Assembly: GCA_021795395.1 (NCBI GenBank)
Contig: JAJYPN010000007.1
Coordinates: 31,514 to 95,513, forward strand
Length of the DNA: 64,000 bases
Source of the DNA: Pseudomonadota bacterium
Lineage (GTDB): Bacteria > Pseudomonadota > Gammaproteobacteria > Burkholderiales > Sulfuriferulaceae
Direction: 5' to 3'
The notes beneath the pieces are model-generated. The model saw only the letters and a list, made by a program, of their open reading frames with translations, made no database searches and was not told the origin of the DNA. How positions within the stretch are numbered: position 1 is the stretch's first letter; every line of letters starts with the position of its first letter. Shown here piece by piece: positions 28,049 through 37,647 of this stretch. The position numbers and the translations under genes were made by a program.

Positions 28049-28321
28049 TCAGTTTACAGCATCTCGGAGGGTTTTGCCAGCACGGAATTTTGGAACCTTG
28101 GCAGCCTTGATTTTAATGGATTTGCCGGTTTGCGGGTTTCGGCCGTCGCGTTCTGCGCGTTCACCGATGTAAAACGAACCAAAACCGACCAAAGTTACCA
28201 TTTCGCCTTTTTTTAATGCTTCGGTCACAGAAGATACTATTGCATCCAATACGCGGCCCGCTGCTGCTTTTTTAATGTCGGCTGTTTCAGCAATAGCATC
28301 AATCAATTCAGATTTATTCAC
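28049..28321 (-). CDS. hupB: DNA-binding protein HU-beta
   Basis: A 90-residue histone-like protein that bends and compacts DNA as a dimer. It has the family start [16 protein letters not shown], and the DNA-binding arm [12 protein letters not shown] with the conserved Pro. It is the usual downstream neighbour of lon. A strong sigma-70 promoter precedes it. The mRNA apparently continues into tRNA-Val and tRNA-Asp. The 5' leader contains a small GCAGG/CCTGC hairpin (28346-28360), and GGGGATAC precedes the ATG. Confidence 0.97.
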   Translation of the reverse strand: MNKSELIDAIAETADIKKAAAGRVLDAIVSSVTEALKKGEMVTLVGFGSFYIGERAERDGRNPQTGKSIKIKAAKVPKFRAGKTLRDAVN

Positions 28322-28367
28322 ATGTATCCCCTTTTTTTAGTTTCCGCAGGAAAACCCTGCAATCGGC

Positions 28368-28397
28368 TTTATAACAAGCCGCAAAAACAAATGTCAA
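28368..28397 (-). promoter_or_regulatory. Sigma-70 promoter of hupB
   Basis: On the minus strand -35 TTGACA (28392-28397) and -10 TATAAA (28368-28373) are separated by 18 bp, about 46 bases before the hupB ATG. Near-consensus boxes suggest strong expression. Confidence 0.8.
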
Positions 28398-28443
28398 GCC
28401 AGAAAGCATCAATTTGGTCAGATAATTGCAATCCGTGTCAAAT

Positions 28444-30861
28444 TTAATGCTTGGTGGTCACCACTTCAGACGCAGCGGGTGGGATGGCAAGTACTTCTGC
28501 GGCGACTTCCGGCGTTTCCGCCAACGGTTCTGGCTGACGCTCCAGCACCACTTTCAACACCTGATCGATCCATTTTACCGGCTGAATATCCAGTTTATTT
28601 TTAATATTGTCAGGTATATCCACCAAATCTCGCACATTTTCCTCCGGAATCAATACCTTTTTGATCCCTCCGCGATGCGCAGCCAGCAATTTTTCCTTTA
28701 ATCCGCCAATACCCAGGACTTCGCCCCGCAACGTAATTTCGCCGGTCATGGCGACATCCGAACGCACCGGATTATCGGTCAATACCGAGACCAGTGCGGT
28801 ACATATCGCGATCCCAGCGCTCGGGCCGTCCTTGGGGGTCGCTCCTTCCGGCAAATGGATATGGATATCGTTTTTCTGATAAAAATCCTGCGGAATCCCC
28901 AAAGCGCGAGAGCGGCTGCGTACCACCGACATGGCTGCCTGTATCGATTCCTGCATCACTTCGCCGAGCTTCCCGGTAGTGATCATTTTGCCTTTGCCGG
29001 GAACCGCCACGCTTTCTATCGTCAGCAATTCGCCGCCGACTTCCGTCCACGCCAGACCGGTTACCTGACCGATCTGGTTGTATTTTTCGGCGACTCCATA
29101 ATTAAACCTGCGCACACCGAGGTATTTATCGAGGTTACGGGCATTGACCGTGATTTTAGTCGCCTTGGTGGATTTTGTCAGCAATGCCTTGACCGCTTTA
29201 CGGCAGATCTTGGCGACATCGCGATCCAGGTTACGCACGCCGGCTTCCCGTGTATAGTAACGCACGATGTCTCGCAGCGCACTCTCCATGATGACGCATT
29301 CGTCCGGTTTCAAACCATTGGCTGCCATTTGCTTCGGCACCAGATAGCGTTCTGCGATGCTGACTTTTTCGTCCTCGGTATAACCCGACAAACGTATGAT
29401 CTCCATTCTGTCCATCAACGGCGCGGGGATGTTCAGCGTATTTGCCGTCGCTACGAACATGACGTCGGACAAATCGAAATCGACCTCGATGTAATGATCG
29501 GAAAAGGTATGATTCTGCTCGGGGTCCAGCACTTCCAGCAAGGCCGATGAGGGGTCGCCCCGATAGTCCTGCCCTATCTTGTCGACTTCATCCAGCAGGA
29601 ACAGCGGATTGCGCACGCCGACCTTGCTCATGCTCTGCAATATCTTGCCCGGCATGGAACCGATATATGTCCGGCGATGGCCGCGGATCTCGGATTCGTC
29701 GCGCATACCGCCCAATGCCATACGCACGAACTTGCGGTTGGTGGCTTTGGCGATGGACTGACCGAGCGAGGTTTTTCCCACGCCCGGAGGGCCGACCAGA
29801 CACAGGATGGGCCCCTTGAGTTTTTCCACGCGCTGCTGTACAGCCAGATATTCGACTATCCGCTCCTTGACCTTTTCCAGGCCGTAATGATCTTCGTCGA
29901 GGATCTTTTCCGCTTTCGCCAGATCGCGACTGATTTTGGTTTTCTTGCGCCACGGCAACGCCAGTAAAGCTTCGATATACGTACGCACGACCGTTGCTTC
30001 AGCGGACATAGGCGACATCATCTTGAGCTTTTTCAACTCGGACTCGGCTTTCGCTTCGCCGTCCTTGCTCATCTTCGCTTCCTTGATACGCTTTTCCAGT
30101 TCTTCGAGTTCCACTCCTTCTTCGCCGTCGCCCAGCTCTTTCTGGATCGCCTTGACTTGTTCGTTCAGGTAATAATCGCGCTGACTTTTTTCCATTTGCC
30201 GCTTTACGCGTCCGCGTATGCGTTTTTCGACCTGCAATATGTCGATTTCACCTTCAAGCAGGCTCATCAAATGCTCCAGTCGCGCCTGTACCGGAAACAT
30301 CTCCAGCACGTCCTGCTTCTGTTCGAGTTTGAGCGGCAAATGGGCAGCAATGGTATCCGCCAGCCGTCCGGCCTCGTCGATACCGACCAGCGACGTCAGA
30401 ATTTCTGGAGGAATTTTCTTGTTCAGTTTGACGTACTGGTCGAACTGCGCGACCAGGGCGCGGCGCGTAGCCTCTGCTTCCTTGTCGGCAATGCTGTCGT
30501 CTGCCGGAACCAGTTCCACGGTACCGACGAAATGCGTATCCACATCGGCGTATTCGCGGACGATGGCGCGTTGGTTTCCTTCTACCAGCACTTTCACGGT
30601 ACCGTCTGGCAGCTTCAGCATCTGTAAAATGGTGGCTACGCTGCCTATGCGATATAAATCCTCGGGAGCGGGATCGTCCTTGGAAGCGGATTTTTGTGCA
30701 GCGAGCAATATGCTCTTACCTGCTTCCATGGCCACTTCGAGAGCTTTGATCGATTTGGCTCGGCCAACGAAAAGAGGAATTACCATATGCGGAAATACGA
30801 CGACATCACGTAATGGCAATAAAGGGAGCGTTGGATTTTCGGCGTTATGGAGTAGTGCCAT
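28444..30861 (-). CDS. lon: ATP-dependent protease Lon
   Basis: An 805-residue LonA protease. The N-terminal substrate domain (PLLPLRDVVVFPHMVIPLFVGR, shown as LPLRDVVVFPHM and IPLFVGR) is followed by a coiled-coil region, an AAA+ domain (Walker A GPPGVGKT near 356, Walker B LFLLDEVDK) and a C-terminal peptidase domain with catalytic Ser681 (KDGPSAG) and Lys724 (LKEK). It removes misfolded and short-lived regulatory proteins. The gene lies 172 bases after clpX, with a possible heat-shock promoter in that gap. Confidence 0.97.
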   Translation of the reverse strand: MALLHNAENPTLPLLPLRDVVVFPHMVIPLFVGRAKSIKALEVAMEAGKSILLAAQKSASKDDPAPEDLYRIGSVATILQMLKLPDGTVKVLVEGNQRAIVREYADVDTHFVGTVELVPADDSIADKEAEATRRALVAQFDQYVKLNKKIPPEILTSLVGIDEAGRLADTIAAHLPLKLEQKQDVLEMFPVQARLEHLMSLLEGEIDILQVEKRIRGRVKRQMEKSQRDYYLNEQVKAIQKELGDGEEGVELEELEKRIKEAKMSKDGEAKAESELKKLKMMSPMSAEATVVRTYIEALLALPWRKKTKISRDLAKAEKILDEDHYGLEKVKERIVEYLAVQQRVEKLKGPILCLVGPPGVGKTSLGQSIAKATNRKFVRMALGGMRDESEIRGHRRTYIGSMPGKILQSMSKVGVRNPLFLLDEVDKIGQDYRGDPSSALLEVLDPEQNHTFSDHYIEVDFDLSDVMFVATANTLNIPAPLMDRMEIIRLSGYTEDEKVSIAERYLVPKQMAANGLKPDECVIMESALRDIVRYYTREAGVRNLDRDVAKICRKAVKALLTKSTKATKITVNARNLDKYLGVRRFNYGVAEKYNQIGQVTGLAWTEVGGELLTIESVAVPGKGKMITTGKLGEVMQESIQAAMSVVRSRSRALGIPQDFYQKNDIHIHLPEGATPKDGPSAGIAICTALVSVLTDNPVRSDVAMTGEITLRGEVLGIGGLKEKLLAAHRGGIKKVLIPEENVRDLVDIPDNIKNKLDIQPVKWIDQVLKVVLERQPEPLAETPEVAAEVLAIPPAASEVVTTKH

Positions 30862-30903
30862 GATTGAGTACCCTTTATCAGAATTAAACGACTAAGAACA
30901 CAT

Positions 30904-30929
30904 ATACAGGCATTTTTTGTAATTTCAAG
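30904..30929 (-). promoter_or_regulatory. Possible sigma-32 (heat-shock) promoter of lon
   Basis: On the minus strand CTTGAAA (30923-30929) is a perfect sigma-32 -35 box. After 12 bases comes CCTGTAT (30904-30910), a moderate match to the CCCATnT -10. It lies about 43 bases before the lon ATG. A sigma-70 reading (TTGAAA...TATATG) is also possible. Confidence 0.45.
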
Positions 30930-30995
30930 CCAGAGCGGTCAGCCAATCTGCAAATCCTGAACCCGCAGCCGCTATCCAGGTTTGCAGACCGGCAG

Positions 30996-31013
30996 ACCCG
31001 TCGCCGGGTTTTT
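30996..31013 (+). terminator. Plus-oriented terminator-like hairpin in the clpX-lon gap
   Basis: ACCCG (30996-31000), loop TCGC, CGGGT (31005-31009), then a run of Ts to 31013. The T-run is on the plus strand, opposite to the direction of clpX and lon. No plus-strand gene is visible upstream. Confidence 0.45.
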
Positions 31014-31033
31014 CGGCTTCGCTATGCCAGTTG

Positions 31034-32293
31034 TTATGAAGCCAGCTTCGCCTGATCGGCATAAATCATCATCGGCTTGGCGGTACCGTTGATTACGTTC
31101 TCGTCGACCACCACCTTGCTCACGTTTTCCATCGACGGCAAATCAAACATGGTATCGAGCAGCGCATGTTCGATTATGGATCGCAACCCCCGCGCCCCGG
31201 TTTTACGCGACAGAGCACGTTTGGCGATGGCGACCAGCGCATCGGAACGAAATTCCAGTTCTGCGCCTTCCATGTCGAATAATTTGGCGTATTGCTTGGT
31301 CAGCGCATTTTTCGGCTCGGTCAAAATGGTCATCAGAGCGGTTTCATCGAGTTCTTCGAGCGTGGCGATAACCGGCAGCCGGCCTATCAGTTCCGGAATA
31401 AGCCCGAATTTGATCAAATCTTCCGGTTCGACTTCCTGCAGCAAGGCCGATATGTCCTTGCTGTTATCCTTGCTTTTTACTTCGGCGCTGAAACCGATTC
31501 CGCCCTTGGTCGACCGGTTCTGTATCACCCGCTCCAGTCCCGCGAACGCTCCGCCGCAGATAAAGAGTATATTGGTCGTATCAACCTGAACAAACTCCTG
31601 ATTGGGATGCTTGCGCCCGCCTTGCGGAGGTATGGACGCAGTCGTACCTTCTATCAGCTTGAGCAATGCCTGTTGCACCCCTTCGCCGGAAACGTCCCGG
31701 GTAATCGACGGATTATCCGATTTACGCGAGATCTTGTCGATCTCGTCGATATAAACGATGCCGCTTTTAGCTTTTTCGACATCGTAATCGCATTTCTGTA
31801 GCAATTTCTGAATTATATTTTCTACATCTTCGCCAACATAACCCGCTTCCGTCAACGTTGTCGCATCCGCCATGACGAATGGCACATCGAGCAGACGCGC
31901 CAGTGTTTGCGCCAGTAGCGTCTTGCCCGAGCCGGTAGGCCCGATCAGCAGAATGTTGCTCTTGGCAAGCTCGACATCACTTTTGCCGCCTGCATGACGC
32001 AAGCGTTTGTAATGATTATAGACCGCCACGGCAAGAATGCGCTTGGCCTTGTCCTGCCCGATCACATAGTCGTTCAGGATAACCTGTATTTGCTGCGGTG
32101 TCGGCAGGTCCGACTTGTCCGCCTTGCCCAATTTGTCCTGATGAATTTCTTCGCGGATGATATCGGTGCATAAATCCACGCATTCGTCGCAAATGAACAC
32201 GGAAGGTCCTGCAATCAGTTTCCGTACTTCATGCTGACTCTTACCGCAAAAAGAGCAATGCAACAATTTTTCGCCGCTATTCTTGTCAGACAT
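31034..32293 (-). CDS. clpX: ATP-dependent Clp protease ATP-binding subunit ClpX
   Basis: A 419-residue AAA+ unfoldase that feeds substrates to ClpP. The N-terminal zinc-binding domain has Cys13, Cys16, Cys35 and Cys38 ([16 protein letters not shown]). The Walker A is GPTGSGKT (118-125) and Walker B is VYIDEIDK. The pore loop GYVGEDVE and RKH loop (GGRKHPNQ) are present. A strong ribosome site (GGAGGAATAGCT) precedes the ATG. It is co-directional with clpP, 31 bases downstream of it. Confidence 0.97.
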   Translation of the reverse strand: MSDKNSGEKLLHCSFCGKSQHEVRKLIAGPSVFICDECVDLCTDIIREEIHQDKLGKADKSDLPTPQQIQVILNDYVIGQDKAKRILAVAVYNHYKRLRHAGGKSDVELAKSNILLIGPTGSGKTLLAQTLARLLDVPFVMADATTLTEAGYVGEDVENIIQKLLQKCDYDVEKAKSGIVYIDEIDKISRKSDNPSITRDVSGEGVQQALLKLIEGTTASIPPQGGRKHPNQEFVQVDTTNILFICGGAFAGLERVIQNRSTKGGIGFSAEVKSKDNSKDISALLQEVEPEDLIKFGLIPELIGRLPVIATLEELDETALMTILTEPKNALTKQYAKLFDMEGAELEFRSDALVAIAKRALSRKTGARGLRSIIEHALLDTMFDLPSMENVSKVVVDENVINGTAKPMMIYADQAKLAS

Positions 32294-32324
32294 AGCTATT
32301 CCTCCGTTGAATGCTTAAATCCCG

Positions 32325-32954
32325 TTAAACCGTCGCTTCGTCACGATTACTGAGTACCTTGTCGATCAAGCCGTAGGCCACCGCTTCTTCAGCGCCCATG
32401 AAATTGTCGCGGTCGGTGTCCTTTTCCAAAGCGGCCATGCTTTGCCCGGTATGCAAAGCCATCATGCCATTCAATCGTTCGCGCAGATAGAGTATCTCTT
32501 TCGCATGGATGGCAATATCCGAGGCCTGGCCCTGGAATCCGCCCAGTGGCTGATGGATCATGATGCGCGCATTCGGCAAGGCAAAACGCTTGCCCTTGGT
32601 GCCGGCGGTCAGCAAAAATGCGCCCATGCTAGCCGCCTGCCCCATGCATAAGGTACTGACGTCGGGTTTGATGAATTGCATGGTGTCATAAATCGACATG
32701 CCCGCGGACACCGAACCGCCGGGAGAATTGATATACAAATGGATATCCTTGTCCGGGTTTTCGGACTCAAGGAACAACAATTGCGCTACGACCAGATTGG
32801 CGGATTGCTCGTTGACGGGGCCGATCAAAAAAATCAGTCGCTCCTTGAGCAGACGAGAATAAATATCATAAGCGCGCTCGCCGCGCCCACTTTGTTCGAC
32901 AACCATCGGTACCAGACCGAGCGATTGCGGATCCCAACTGCTATTGGTCATCAT
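32325..32954 (-). CDS. clpP: ATP-dependent Clp protease proteolytic subunit ClpP
   Basis: A 209-residue serine protease that forms the barrel of the ClpXP complex. Catalytic Ser109 ([11 protein letters not shown]) and His134 (IMIHQPLGG) are seen, with the Asp in the DTDRDNFM segment. An N-terminal propeptide of about 13 residues is expected. The gene starts 3 bases after the tig stop, so the two are surely co-transcribed. Confidence 0.97.
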   Translation of the reverse strand: MMTNSSWDPQSLGLVPMVVEQSGRGERAYDIYSRLLKERLIFLIGPVNEQSANLVVAQLLFLESENPDKDIHLYINSPGGSVSAGMSIYDTMQFIKPDVSTLCMGQAASMGAFLLTAGTKGKRFALPNARIMIHQPLGGFQGQASDIAIHAKEILYLRERLNGMMALHTGQSMAALEKDTDRDNFMGAEEAVAYGLIDKVLSNRDEATV

Positions 32955-32957
32955 CGT

Positions 32958-34265
32958 TTATGCCTTTCCCATCAATTCGTCAAACGCAAGCGGTTTATCG
33001 GTGATTTTAGCCTGGCTCAAAACCCAATTTACCACATTATCTTCCAGCACCAGCGAACTTATTTCCTGCATTTTTTCCGGAGTTTTACGGTACCAGTCAA
33101 TGACATCCTGCGGATCTTCGTAGCTCTGCGCCAGTTCCTCTATCATCGCCGACACCGCATCCGCTTGCGCGGTCAACTGCTTACTTTGTACTATTTCCGC
33201 CAATATCAAGCCCAGTGCGACACGTTTTTGCGCCCGCTGCTCAAATAAATCAGTGGGCATAGGTACTTTAGCAATATCCATGCCGCGTTCCTGCATATCG
33301 CTGCGGGCCTGGTCCATCAAACGCTGCATTTCATTCCGGACCAGTGCTTTGGGGGCTTCAACCGCCGTCGATGTCAATAAAATTTCCATCACCTGATCCT
33401 TGATTTGCGCCTTGATCCGATTCTTGACTTCCCGTTCCAGGTTCGCCCTGATTTCGGCGCGCATTTTAGCCACATCGCCATCCTCTATCCCGAGGCTGCG
33501 CGCAAATTCCGCATCGACTTCCGGCAATTTCGGCGCCGCTACATCGGTAATCTCCACCTCGAATCGAGCGGTTTTTCCTGCGAGCGATGCGGCCTGATAA
33601 TTCGCCGGAAACGTGACATCGAACTGCTTGCTATCGCCTGTCTTCACATCCAGCAATGCGGCTTCGAATTCGGGCAGGGTGCGGCCTTCTCCCAGAACCA
33701 CTCGAAATCCCCGCGCTTCACCGCCGTCAAAAATTTCTCCATCCGTTTTGCCTACATAATTCAAGGTGACCAAATCCCCCTGCTGAGCTGCCCTGTCTAT
33801 CGAATCGTATTGAACTCGCTGTTTTACCAATACATCGATGGTTTTATCGACCTGCGCCTCGCCAACTTCGACCACAGGCCGAGATATCCCGGCCTGAGAG
33901 AGATCGCCAAGCTCTATTTTAGGATAGACTTCGAATACCGCATAAAATTCAAATAAATCCTCACGGGCCGCATCGGCCCTCGGCTCGATGCGCGGCATCC
34001 CCGCCACTTTGAGCTGATGCGTCTGTACGGCACTGGCGAAGGCGCGCTCGACAGCCGTCCCCAGTACTTCCTGATGCACTTCGCCGCCATATTTTTTTGC
34101 AACCAGCGACATCGGCACCTTGCCGTTGCGAAAACCGTCGATACGCGCCGTGCGGGCAATTTGCTTTAAACGGCTGGCGACTTCCGATTCGATCGAGCTT
34201 AGTTCGACACTAAGATTGATACGTCGTTCCAAACTACTGAGTTCTTCGATTTGAGCGTGTTGCAT
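32958..34265 (-). CDS. tig: Trigger factor
   Basis: A 435-residue ribosome-bound chaperone and prolyl isomerase. The ribosome-binding signature is GFRNGKVP in the first 50 residues. A FKBP-like PPIase domain lies around 155-245 (GDLVTLNYVGKTDGEIFDGGEARG, split as GDLVTLNYVGK and GEIFDGGEARG). The C-terminal arms end at the stop. It is the first gene of the tig-clpP-clpX unit. Confidence 0.96.
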   Translation of the reverse strand: MQHAQIEELSSLERRINLSVELSSIESEVASRLKQIARTARIDGFRNGKVPMSLVAKKYGGEVHQEVLGTAVERAFASAVQTHQLKVAGMPRIEPRADAAREDLFEFYAVFEVYPKIELGDLSQAGISRPVVEVGEAQVDKTIDVLVKQRVQYDSIDRAAQQGDLVTLNYVGKTDGEIFDGGEARGFRVVLGEGRTLPEFEAALLDVKTGDSKQFDVTFPANYQAASLAGKTARFEVEITDVAAPKLPEVDAEFARSLGIEDGDVAKMRAEIRANLEREVKNRIKAQIKDQVMEILLTSTAVEAPKALVRNEMQRLMDQARSDMQERGMDIAKVPMPTDLFEQRAQKRVALGLILAEIVQSKQLTAQADAVSAMIEELAQSYEDPQDVIDWYRKTPEKMQEISSLVLEDNVVNWVLSQAKITDKPLAFDELMGKA

Positions 34266-34693
34266 GAAATTATCCTTGGTCTTTTGGTGAATAGATTATG
34301 AAAAGCGTGCCGATCGGCCAGCATGGATTTCCAGGAATTTTAGAATTGATATCGAAGCATTAAACGCAGATCTGCCCTATTTGGGCAAATTCGCCAAAAC
34401 CAACAGGTTTACGGGCATAAGCTGTTGTCAAGAAAGAACACCGCGAAACCGTTGCAATTGCGCGCATCAGTACAAACCGCGAGCATTCAGGGCATACGGT
34501 TAACATATTGTGTTAGAATAAATTCCTGTATTCAAAAAGCAGTTTTCGAGGAGGAATTTGAAAATTCATCCGGCTGGATAAAGCATACCATGAATCGGAG
34601 CAAAATAATTACTTATGCGGGTTACAAACTTTTTTTTACATAAAATTCAGTTTGCTTTCGGCTAATATTTTTCGGCTGATATTGTAGCCAGGT
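34266..34693 (-). other. Gap between tig and the CMD-like gene
   Basis: This 428-base gap should hold the tig promoter on the minus strand, but I see no convincing box pair. A small inverted repeat (TGCCC/GGGCA, 34374-34387) is present. On the plus strand there is a purine-rich GAGGAGGAA (around 34548-34556) and a 72-codon open frame (34425-34643), but no family character. I do not call a gene here. A bolA-like gene, common next to tig, is absent. Confidence 0.5.
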
Positions 34694-35080
34694 TTACTCC
34701 GGTTTTAATTGACCTGCTTCTGTCAGTGCGTCATACACGATTTCCACGCCCAGACTGAAAGCTGGCATACCGCCCACGATGGCCGCCGTTTCGCATATTC
34801 CGTATAATTCCCTAGCCTGCGCCCCGGCCTTCAATGCGCCGCGCACATGCAATTGCGCAGCTTCGGCATGGCCTAAGGCCAACAGCATCGAAAAATGCAC
34901 GAGTTGCTGGGTTTTTCGATCCAGCGGATTGTCATGAATAAGGCGTTCCCTCAAGGCCTCAACAGCATCGATAGACGCTTCATGATGGCAAAACCGTGCC
35001 AATGCGTTACGTTTTTTTATGTTATCGGGAACGAAACCCAACAATTCGCGATAGCGCTTCTCTACAGCGGTATCGCTCAT
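34694..35080 (-). CDS. Carboxymuconolactone decarboxylase-like protein lacking CxxC
   Basis: A 128-residue all-helical protein with the CMD/AhpD domain pattern (RYRELLGFVPDNIKKRNALA, then KTQQLVHFSMLLALGHAEAA, LHVRGALKAGA, ELYGICETAAIVGGMPA). The redox CxxC of AhpD is missing; the region has ALGHAEAAQLH instead, so peroxidase activity is unlikely. The ATG at 35080 overlaps the DinB-like stop by 4 bases (ATGA). The frame upstream of this start is shadow sequence. Confidence 0.75.
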   Translation of the reverse strand: MSDTAVEKRYRELLGFVPDNIKKRNALARFCHHEASIDAVEALRERLIHDNPLDRKTQQLVHFSMLLALGHAEAAQLHVRGALKAGAQARELYGICETAAIVGGMPAFSLGVEIVYDALTEAGQLKPE

Positions 35081-35604
35081 CCCAGCAGCTTGCCGGTTTC
35101 CGGCCACTCCATATATTCGGGAGCCACCGTACCCGATTGACGCATCAACAGGTCGATCTGACCGAGATGGTAGGCGTGATGGCCAAGTACCGACCATAAA
35201 AAACCGATGCCGGTATAGCGCCTGCCGGTAAAGAGCATTTCCTTTTCCAGCACCACCGGGGTCAAAGCCTGCAATTTGTCGAGATTGCCGGCATGCGCCG
35301 TCTTGTACGCATCGATCAGCCAGGGGCCATCGGCAACGTCTTGCGTAGCGCCGGGTTTGCCCGGCACAGGCATGGTATCGCCTGCCGCCAGCGGCGCAAT
35401 TTGCCCGAGCCAGTGACTTTCCGCGTTCATCAGATGTCGCGTCAGCGCACCGATGGTGATCTTGTTTACGCGGGCGCCGAGAAACAAGGCTTCCGAGTCC
35501 TTGGGAATGGCATTCCAATGCTCATCGTCGAGCATGGCCAGATAATCAAAAGTATGGATGACTTCCTGATTGAATAATGAAATAAATCGTTCCAACTCGT
35601 TCAT
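35077..35604 (-). CDS. DinB superfamily protein
   Basis: A 175-residue four-helix-bundle protein of the DinB/YfiT type. The likely metal ligands are a His in TRHLMNAESHW and two in LGHHAYHLGQIDLLM. Members are metal-dependent and often thiol-linked transferases or hydrolases, but the substrate here is unknown. It forms a two-gene operon with the CMD-like protein (4-base overlap). Pairing with a CMD-fold partner hints at a shared redox or thiol task, which is inference. Confidence 0.8.
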   Translation of the reverse strand: MNELERFISLFNQEVIHTFDYLAMLDDEHWNAIPKDSEALFLGARVNKITIGALTRHLMNAESHWLGQIAPLAAGDTMPVPGKPGATQDVADGPWLIDAYKTAHAGNLDKLQALTPVVLEKEMLFTGRRYTGIGFLWSVLGHHAYHLGQIDLLMRQSGTVAPEYMEWPETGKLLG

Positions 35605-35741
35605 GACTGCCTCGCAAGATGCAAAAGGTTATCTTAACAAGTCCGTCATTTGGCGCCGGTTGGACAACGCACATAGTTCAGAGTAATGCAATAAACGTTG
35701 ACTGCCAGCGGCACGAACCCGGGTTTGAATAAATAACGTAC

Positions 35742-35826
<85 letters not shown>

Positions 35827-35836
35827 AAGCACCGTA

Positions 35837-35865
35837 GTGTAATATAATTGAAGGCATACTGTCAG
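35837..35865 (-). promoter_or_regulatory. Promoter of tRNA-Leu
   Basis: On the minus strand -35 CTGACA (35860-35865) and -10 TTACAC (35837-35842) are 17 bp apart, 10 bases before the mature tRNA 5' end. TATATT just upstream of the -10 is an alternative. Confidence 0.5.
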
Positions 35866-35981
35866 TAGCCATCGGACATTTCATCGATCCGTCGATGCCG
35901 CTCCGAGCTCTGTACGATCCCGCCAATCGATGAAATAATCCGCCTGGATCGGCGCTGCACAATTCACTTACCAATATAACG

Positions 35982-36794
35982 ATGGCTATTGATCACTACG
36001 AAAATTTTCCTGTCGCATCGATTTTATTGCCGCGCCGATTGCGCCGCGCAACGGCAGTTATATACCGTTTTGCGCGCAGCGCGGACGATATTGCCGACGA
36101 GGGCGATGCCGGTACAGGCGAGCGGCTTGCCGCTCTCGACGCCTACCGGGCCGAATTATCGCGCATCGAACGGCATGCGCCGCCGCAGACACCCTTATTT
36201 CGCGAACTGTCTATCGTCATCGAGCGGTATCGTCTGCCGGTGCAGCCGTTTTACGATCTGCTCGACGCATTTTCACAAGACGTGGTCAAGACCCGTTATG
36301 CCAACTTCGGCGAAGTCATGGATTACTGCAAGAAATCGGCCAATCCGGTCGGCCGATTGATGCTGGCGCTGTACGGCGAAACCGATGCGCGCAGTGTCGC
36401 CTATTCCGATGCCATCTGCTCCGCTCTGCAGATCATCAATTTTTTGCAGGACGTTGCCATCGATTACGACAAGAATCGCATTTACCTGCCGCAGGACGAA
36501 CTCGCCAAACAACATATCAGCGAAGCGCAAATCGCGGCGCACGACAGCAGCGGCATGTGGTCGCCGTTCATGCTCGGCCAGATCGAACGCGCGCGCAAAC
36601 TGTTGCAAGCCGGCGCACCTCTGGGTAAAGTGCTGAAAGGCCGGATCGGCCTGGAATTAAGAATGATTATCATGGGAGGCGCTACCGTGCTGGAAAAACT
36701 GCATCGATCCAAAGGCGATATTTATACCCATCGACCGGTACTCGCCCCGCGCGACTGGTTGAAAATGCTGTACCGCGCCTTGCGCGCCAAGTAG
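35982..36794 (+). CDS. hpnC: Hydroxysqualene synthase HpnC
   Basis: A 270-residue squalene/phytoene synthase family enzyme. With HpnD and HpnE it makes squalene from farnesyl diphosphate for hopanoids; HpnC turns presqualene diphosphate into hydroxysqualene. The first Asp-rich motif is SADDIADE (33-40) and the second is QDVAIDYDKNRIYLP. The full protein starts MAIDHYENFPVAS, the HpnC-type N-terminus. It is the first gene of hpnC-hpnD-hpnE-SDR; hpnD follows after 9 bases. Confidence 0.93.
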   Translation: MAIDHYENFPVASILLPRRLRRATAVIYRFARSADDIADEGDAGTGERLAALDAYRAELSRIERHAPPQTPLFRELSIVIERYRLPVQPFYDLLDAFSQDVVKTRYANFGEVMDYCKKSANPVGRLMLALYGETDARSVAYSDAICSALQIINFLQDVAIDYDKNRIYLPQDELAKQHISEAQIAAHDSSGMWSPFMLGQIERARKLLQAGAPLGKVLKGRIGLELRMIIMGGATVLEKLHRSKGDIYTHRPVLAPRDWLKMLYRALRAK

Positions 36795-36803
36795 GACAGC
36801 GCT

Positions 36804-37637
36804 TTGGACCCGAATCAATATTGCCAGGATAAAGCCGCTGCCAGCGGTTCGAGTTTTTATTACAGTTTCATGTTCCTGCCGCCGCTACGGCGCCGTGCGA
36901 TCGTCGCGCTGTATGCCTTTTGCCGCGAAGTCGACGATATCGTCGACGAATGCCGCGATGAGCATGTCGCCCTGACCAAACTCAACTGGTGGCGCCAAGA
37001 AACCCTCGATCTGTATCGCGGTCAGCCGCATCATCCGGTCAGCCACGCTTTGGCGCCCGTCATACGCGATTTCAACCTGCCGGCCGAACAGTTGCTGGAA
37101 ATCATCGACGGCATGGAAATGGATCTAACTCAACATCGCTATGAAGATTTCAAATCGTTGCGGCTGTATTGCCACCGCGTCGCAGGCATAGTCGGCGAAC
37201 TCTCCGCGATGATATTCGGCTACAGCGACCGCAATACCCTGAAATACGCCACCGATCTCGGGCTGGCGTTCCAGCTCACCAACATCATCCGCGACGTCGG
37301 CGAAGACGCCCGGCGCAACCGGATTTATCTGCCTATGGTCGAGCTGGCGCAATTCGACGTTCCAGCTGCCGATATCCTGCAATGCCGCCAAACCGACAAT
37401 TTCAACAAACTGATGGAATTCCAGTATCAGCGCGCCCAGCATTATTACGAACAGGCGTTTTCCCATTTGCCCGCAGCAGACCGTAAAGCCCAAAAAACGG
37501 GTTTGATCATGGCGGCGATATACCGCACTCTGCTTGAAGAAATCCGCAACGACGGCTTTCTCGTTCTCAATCAGCGCACTCGCTTGACGCCGCTGCGCAA
37601 ACTCTGGATTGCCTGGCGCGCCTGGATGAAAGATTGA
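36804..37637 (+). CDS. hpnD: Presqualene diphosphate synthase HpnD
   Basis: A 277-residue enzyme that joins two farnesyl diphosphates to presqualene diphosphate. The Asp-rich motifs are REVDDIVDE (41-49) and RDVGEDARRNRIYLP. The start is a TTG at 36804, with AGGA upstream and no ATG before the conserved SSFYYSFMFLP. HpnE begins 10 bases downstream. Confidence 0.94.
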   Translation: MDPNQYCQDKAAASGSSFYYSFMFLPPLRRRAIVALYAFCREVDDIVDECRDEHVALTKLNWWRQETLDLYRGQPHHPVSHALAPVIRDFNLPAEQLLEIIDGMEMDLTQHRYEDFKSLRLYCHRVAGIVGELSAMIFGYSDRNTLKYATDLGLAFQLTNIIRDVGEDARRNRIYLPMVELAQFDVPAADILQCRQTDNFNKLMEFQYQRAQHYYEQAFSHLPAADRKAQKTGLIMAAIYRTLLEEIRNDGFLVLNQRTRLTPLRKLWIAWRAWMKD

Positions 37638-37647
37638 TCCTACCTCC

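Noticed and set aside
34425..34643. 72-codon plus-strand open frame upstream of tig
   Set aside because: No family features; the GAGGAGGAA lies inside it rather than before its start.
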